Of a stretch of DNA of 7,132 bases, positions 5,256-7,132 are shown piece after piece. This DNA is from Candidatus Heimdallarchaeota archaeon AB_125 (GTDB lineage: Archaea; Asgardarchaeota; Heimdallarchaeia; Heimdallarchaeales; Heimdallarchaeaceae), in the NCBI GenBank assembly GCA_001940755.1, contig MEHH01000143.1:1-7132 (forward strand). The letters are read 5' to 3'. The notes below the pieces were generated by a model, which did no database searches, was not told the origin of the DNA, and saw only the letters and a program-made list of their open reading frames with translations. Numbering within the stretch: the first letter of the stretch is position 1; the number at the start of each line of letters is the position of its first letter. The position numbers were made by a program, and so were the translations under genes.

Positions 5256-6230
5256 TTGTCTTCTAAGGAACAAAAGGCAAAGGAAAAGAGGATTATTGAT
5301 GGAGTTAAAGAAATTCTAGAGTTCAGAGGGTTTCAAATTAACAATACAAAAGAAGATGATGATTTTCTAGATGTGTATGCTAAAAAACTTAATGAGGATA
5401 AAGAAACGGTAACAGCTATTGCACGATTTCCAAAAAACCCTCAGATTGGAGTAAAGTTAATTAGACTTTTAGGAAAACTACAGGAAGAGGAAGAACTAAG
5501 TGAAGCTCTATTAATTGCAGAATCTCCATTAACACATTATGCAAAGAAGGAATCTGTGAAACTAGGAATAGAAATCATTAGTAGTACTAATCCATTGTTC
5601 AATATTTTTGATCACGGTTTAGTTCGTCAGCATGTTAAACTCAATCCTAGAAATATAAAGGGTTTCTTAGAAAGATATCAAATTCAAAAACATCAGATAC
5701 CTAAAATACTAGAGAATGATGCTGCAGTAAAAGCTATACAAGCAAAACCTGGTGATGTTATCAAAATTAATCGGAACCCAGACATGGGAGAAAATGGGGC
5801 ATATTATAGAGTTGTTATAAAATCAACTTCTCGATTACGATTAGTAGAAACAGGAACCCCTAAGAAGAAAATAGCTAAGAAAGTTGCTCCAAAGAAACCT
5901 AAGGAAACTCCTGAAAAACAAGAAGCTGAAACAAAGCCTAAGACAGTAGAAGAACCAAAAGCAACTGTAGCAAAGACTACTGCAAAGCCTAAAACAACAA
6001 CAGCTGCAAAGACTACTGCAAAGCCAAAAGCAACAGCAAAAGCAAAGCCAAAGGTAGCAGCAAAAGCAAAGCCAAAGGCAGCAGCAAAAGCAAAGCCAAA
6101 GCCAAAAACAACAAAAGCAAAGCCAAAAACAACAAAAGCAAAGCCAAAAACAACAAAAGCAAAGCCAAAAACAACAAAAGCAAAAACAACAAAGGCTAAG
6201 GCTGCAACAAAAAAATCATCTAAAAAATAA
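5256..6230 (+). CDS. rpoH: RNA polymerase subunit Rpb5/RpoH, eukaryote-type two-domain form with H1-like tail
   Basis: The product has 324 residues in three parts. Residues about 113-187 are the Rpb5/RpoH assembly domain: FNIFDHGLVRQHVKL, FLERYQIQKHQIPKIL, DAAVKAIQAKPGDVIKI and YYRVVI each match the archaeal and eukaryotic family line by line. Residues about 5-112 match the N-terminal jaw of eukaryotic RPB5: VKEILEFRGFQI for the VK.xxxDRGYxxT helix, and FPKNPQIGVKLIRLL...EALLIAESPLTHYAK for FPEEPKVGIKTIKVY...ALIVVQQGMTPSAK. Ordinary archaeal RpoH is about 80 residues and lacks this part. The last 91 residues contain only K, A, P, T, V and S, like a histone H1 tail. The subunit helps form the lower jaw of RNA polymerase near downstream DNA. 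Usual archaeal rpoH lies just before rpoB; here cofD follows. TTG 5256 has GAGGT behind it; TTG 5226 would add ten residues. Whether another RpoH exists in the genome is unknown. Confidence 0.88.
   Translation: MSSKEQKAKEKRIIDGVKEILEFRGFQINNTKEDDDFLDVYAKKLNEDKETVTAIARFPKNPQIGVKLIRLLGKLQEEEELSEALLIAESPLTHYAKKESVKLGIEIISSTNPLFNIFDHGLVRQHVKLNPRNIKGFLERYQIQKHQIPKILENDAAVKAIQAKPGDVIKINRNPDMGENGAYYRVVIKSTSRLRLVETGTPKKKIAKKVAPKKPKETPEKQEAETKPKTVEEPKATVAKTTAKPKTTTAAKTTAKPKATAKAKPKVAAKAKPKAAAKAKPKPKTTKAKPKTTKAKPKTTKAKPKTTKAKTTKAKAATKKSSKK
5955..6227 (+). repeat. Low-complexity lysine/alanine/proline/threonine coding tract
   Basis: The coding part of the Rpb5 tail consists of 91 codons using six amino acids. 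Loose units come first (AKTTAKPK twice, then KAKPK with VAA or AAA), followed by exact 21-nt units. The stretch 6056-6196 (141 nt) has no T on the plus strand, so no stop codon can occur in any of the six frames there. Confidence 0.9.
6114..6176 (+). repeat. Three exact tandem 21-nt repeats encoding KAKPKTT
   Basis: Three identical copies of a 21-nt unit (KAKPKTT, same codons each time) run from 6114 to 6176. A partial PKTT precedes them and a shortened KAKTT follows. Identity at the codon level points to recent tandem duplication or slippage, and copy number may vary between strains. Confidence 0.9.
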
Positions 6231-6248
6231 TATCATTTTTAAGATTAT

Positions 6249-6253
6249 GAGGG
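6249..6253 (+). promoter_or_regulatory. Shine-Dalgarno site for cofD
   Basis: GAGGG at 6249-6253 is 6 nt before ATG 6260 and fixes the cofD start. The gap after the Rpb5-like gene is only 29 nt, so cofD is probably in the same transcript. Confidence 0.6.
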
Positions 6254-6259
6254 TTCAAT

Positions 6260-7132
6260 ATGATAACTTTCCTATCAGGAGGAACAGGAACCCCAAAACT
6301 AATTCAAGGATTCAGAAGAATAATAGATGATGACAAGTTAACTATTATCGCAAATTCAGCTGATAATATTTGGATTTATGGATTATATATTTCACCTGAT
6401 ATAGATACGATTCTTTATCTCTTTAGTGATCAATTGGATATTGAAAAGTATTGGGGAGTAAAAGATGAAACGTTCAATGTATTAGATTCTCTTAATCGAT
6501 ACGGGGTAAACACTTGGTTCAGATTAGGAGACAAAGATTTAGGTCTACATATTTTGAGAACACTTGAAATGCAAAAAGGAAAAAACCAATCTGAAATAAT
6601 TGATAGTTTCAGGAAAAAATTAGAGATAAAAGCTAAAATTTATCCAAGTTCAGAAAATCATATTGAAACTCGAATTATTACAAATTCTGATGAGGATATA
6701 CATTTTCAAGAGTTTTGGATTAAAAATAAAGGAAATACAAAGATAAAAGATGTCTACGTAAGAAATGTGGAAAACGCTATTTTTCCAAAATCAGCGCAAA
6801 CAGAACTAGAAAATTCAGACATAATCATAATTGGTCCTAGTAATCCAATAACTAGTATAGGACCTATTCTTGAAATAACAACCTTAAGAAAAACATTAGA
6901 AACAAATAAGAAAAAATGTATAGCTATAAGTCCAATAATTGGGAACAAACCAGTCAGTGGACCAACAGGAAAACTGATGAAAGCTAAAAAACTTGAGGTG
7001 TCTCCTGTAGGGATTGCAAAGCTCTACAAAGATGTGTGTTCCACAATAATAATACATGATTCAGATGAAATTTTCAGGAAAGAAATTGAAAATGAAACGG
7101 ACTTAGAAGTTCTATCTCAGAATATTTTATTT
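6260..7132 (+). CDS. cofD: 2-phospho-L-lactate transferase CofD (coenzyme F420 synthesis), 3' end cut by window
   Basis: The 291 codons run open to the window edge; the family is about 310 residues, so only a short C-terminal piece is missing. CofD transfers the phospholactyl (or phosphoenolpyruvyl) group from its GMP-linked form to Fo, making F420-0 or dehydro-F420-0 in the cytoplasm. Landmarks are LSGGTGTPKLIQGF (residues 5-18, nucleotide loop), NSADNIWIYG with PDIDTILYLFSDQ (about 33-55), WFRLGDKDLGLHILRT, HFQEFWI, IIGPSNPITSIGPIL and ISPIIGNKPVSGPTGKLM. These closely follow the Methanosarcina enzyme as I recall it. One oddity is that the usual acidic pair after NTG or NVA (DD or ED) is DN here. 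It starts at ATG 6260 behind GAGGG, 29 nt after the Rpb5-like gene. Whether other F420 genes follow lies outside the window. Confidence 0.95.
   Translation, partial: MITFLSGGTGTPKLIQGFRRIIDDDKLTIIANSADNIWIYGLYISPDIDTILYLFSDQLDIEKYWGVKDETFNVLDSLNRYGVNTWFRLGDKDLGLHILRTLEMQKGKNQSEIIDSFRKKLEIKAKIYPSSENHIETRIITNSDEDIHFQEFWIKNKGNTKIKDVYVRNVENAIFPKSAQTELENSDIIIIGPSNPITSIGPILEITTLRKTLETNKKKCIAISPIIGNKPVSGPTGKLMKAKKLEVSPVGIAKLYKDVCSTIIIHDSDEIFRKEIENETDLEVLSQNILF

Noticed and set aside
5256..5600. Restriction endonuclease or Holliday-junction resolvase domain fused to RpoH
   Set aside because: The RPB5 jaw shares that fold, but the direct motif match to RPB5 is stronger and no clear PD-(D/E)xK catalytic set is visible.
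6114..6176. CRISPR or satellite array
   Set aside because: The repeats are adjacent without spacers and encode the protein tail in frame.
6754..6948. Minus-strand hydrophobic small membrane protein
   Set aside because: It is the antisense of the GPSNPITSIGP and ISPIIGNKP regions of cofD; hydrophobicity is a by-product of the complement.

Overview
The window is AT-rich and reads as archaeal chromosome, most likely from an Asgard-type lineage. Three things point to archaea. The last gene is cofD of coenzyme F420 synthesis, in a form very close to the methanogen enzyme. There is a gene of the archaeal BpsA (branched polyamine synthase, DUF43) family. One gene encodes an RNA polymerase Rpb5/RpoH subunit. 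The Asgard suggestion is an inference: the Rpb5 protein appears to carry the eukaryote-type N-terminal jaw domain that ordinary archaeal RpoH lacks, and two genes encode long alpha-helical solenoid proteins, one of them SNAP/TPR-like.

Layout. Positions 44-748 (minus strand) encode a TPR/SNAP-like protein. A 137-bp divergent intergenic region (749-885) separates it from a rightward pair: a YjbQ/UPF0047 enzyme (886-1299) overlapped by a small DUF1922-like zinc protein (1289-1561). After a 72-bp gap with a possible promoter comes a 754-residue all-helical protein of unknown function (1634-3898). A clear TATA-like box at 3913-3922 then precedes a closely packed rightward series: a BpsA-like protein broken by one in-frame TGA (3943-4797), an OapC/DUF2072-like zinc-ribbon protein (4810-5220), the Rpb5-like subunit with a histone-H1-like lysine tail (5256-6230), and cofD (6260 to the window edge, about 20 residues short of complete). 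There is no gap over 300 bp and no sign of RNA genes, insertion sequences, CRISPR or phage genes.

How the genes work together. The last four genes have short gaps (12, 35 and 29 bp), and two of them have good Shine-Dalgarno sites, so they are probably one transcription unit. The core archaeal pairing rpoH-rpoB is absent: Rpb5 is followed by cofD. The main points of interest are the two-domain eukaryote-like Rpb5 with its 91-residue K/A/P/T tail, the in-frame TGA in the BpsA-like gene together with loss of an acidic residue in the GDDD motif, and the repeated octamer ACAATAGT upstream of three genes. No searches were run. Family calls rest on remembered family sequences and motifs.
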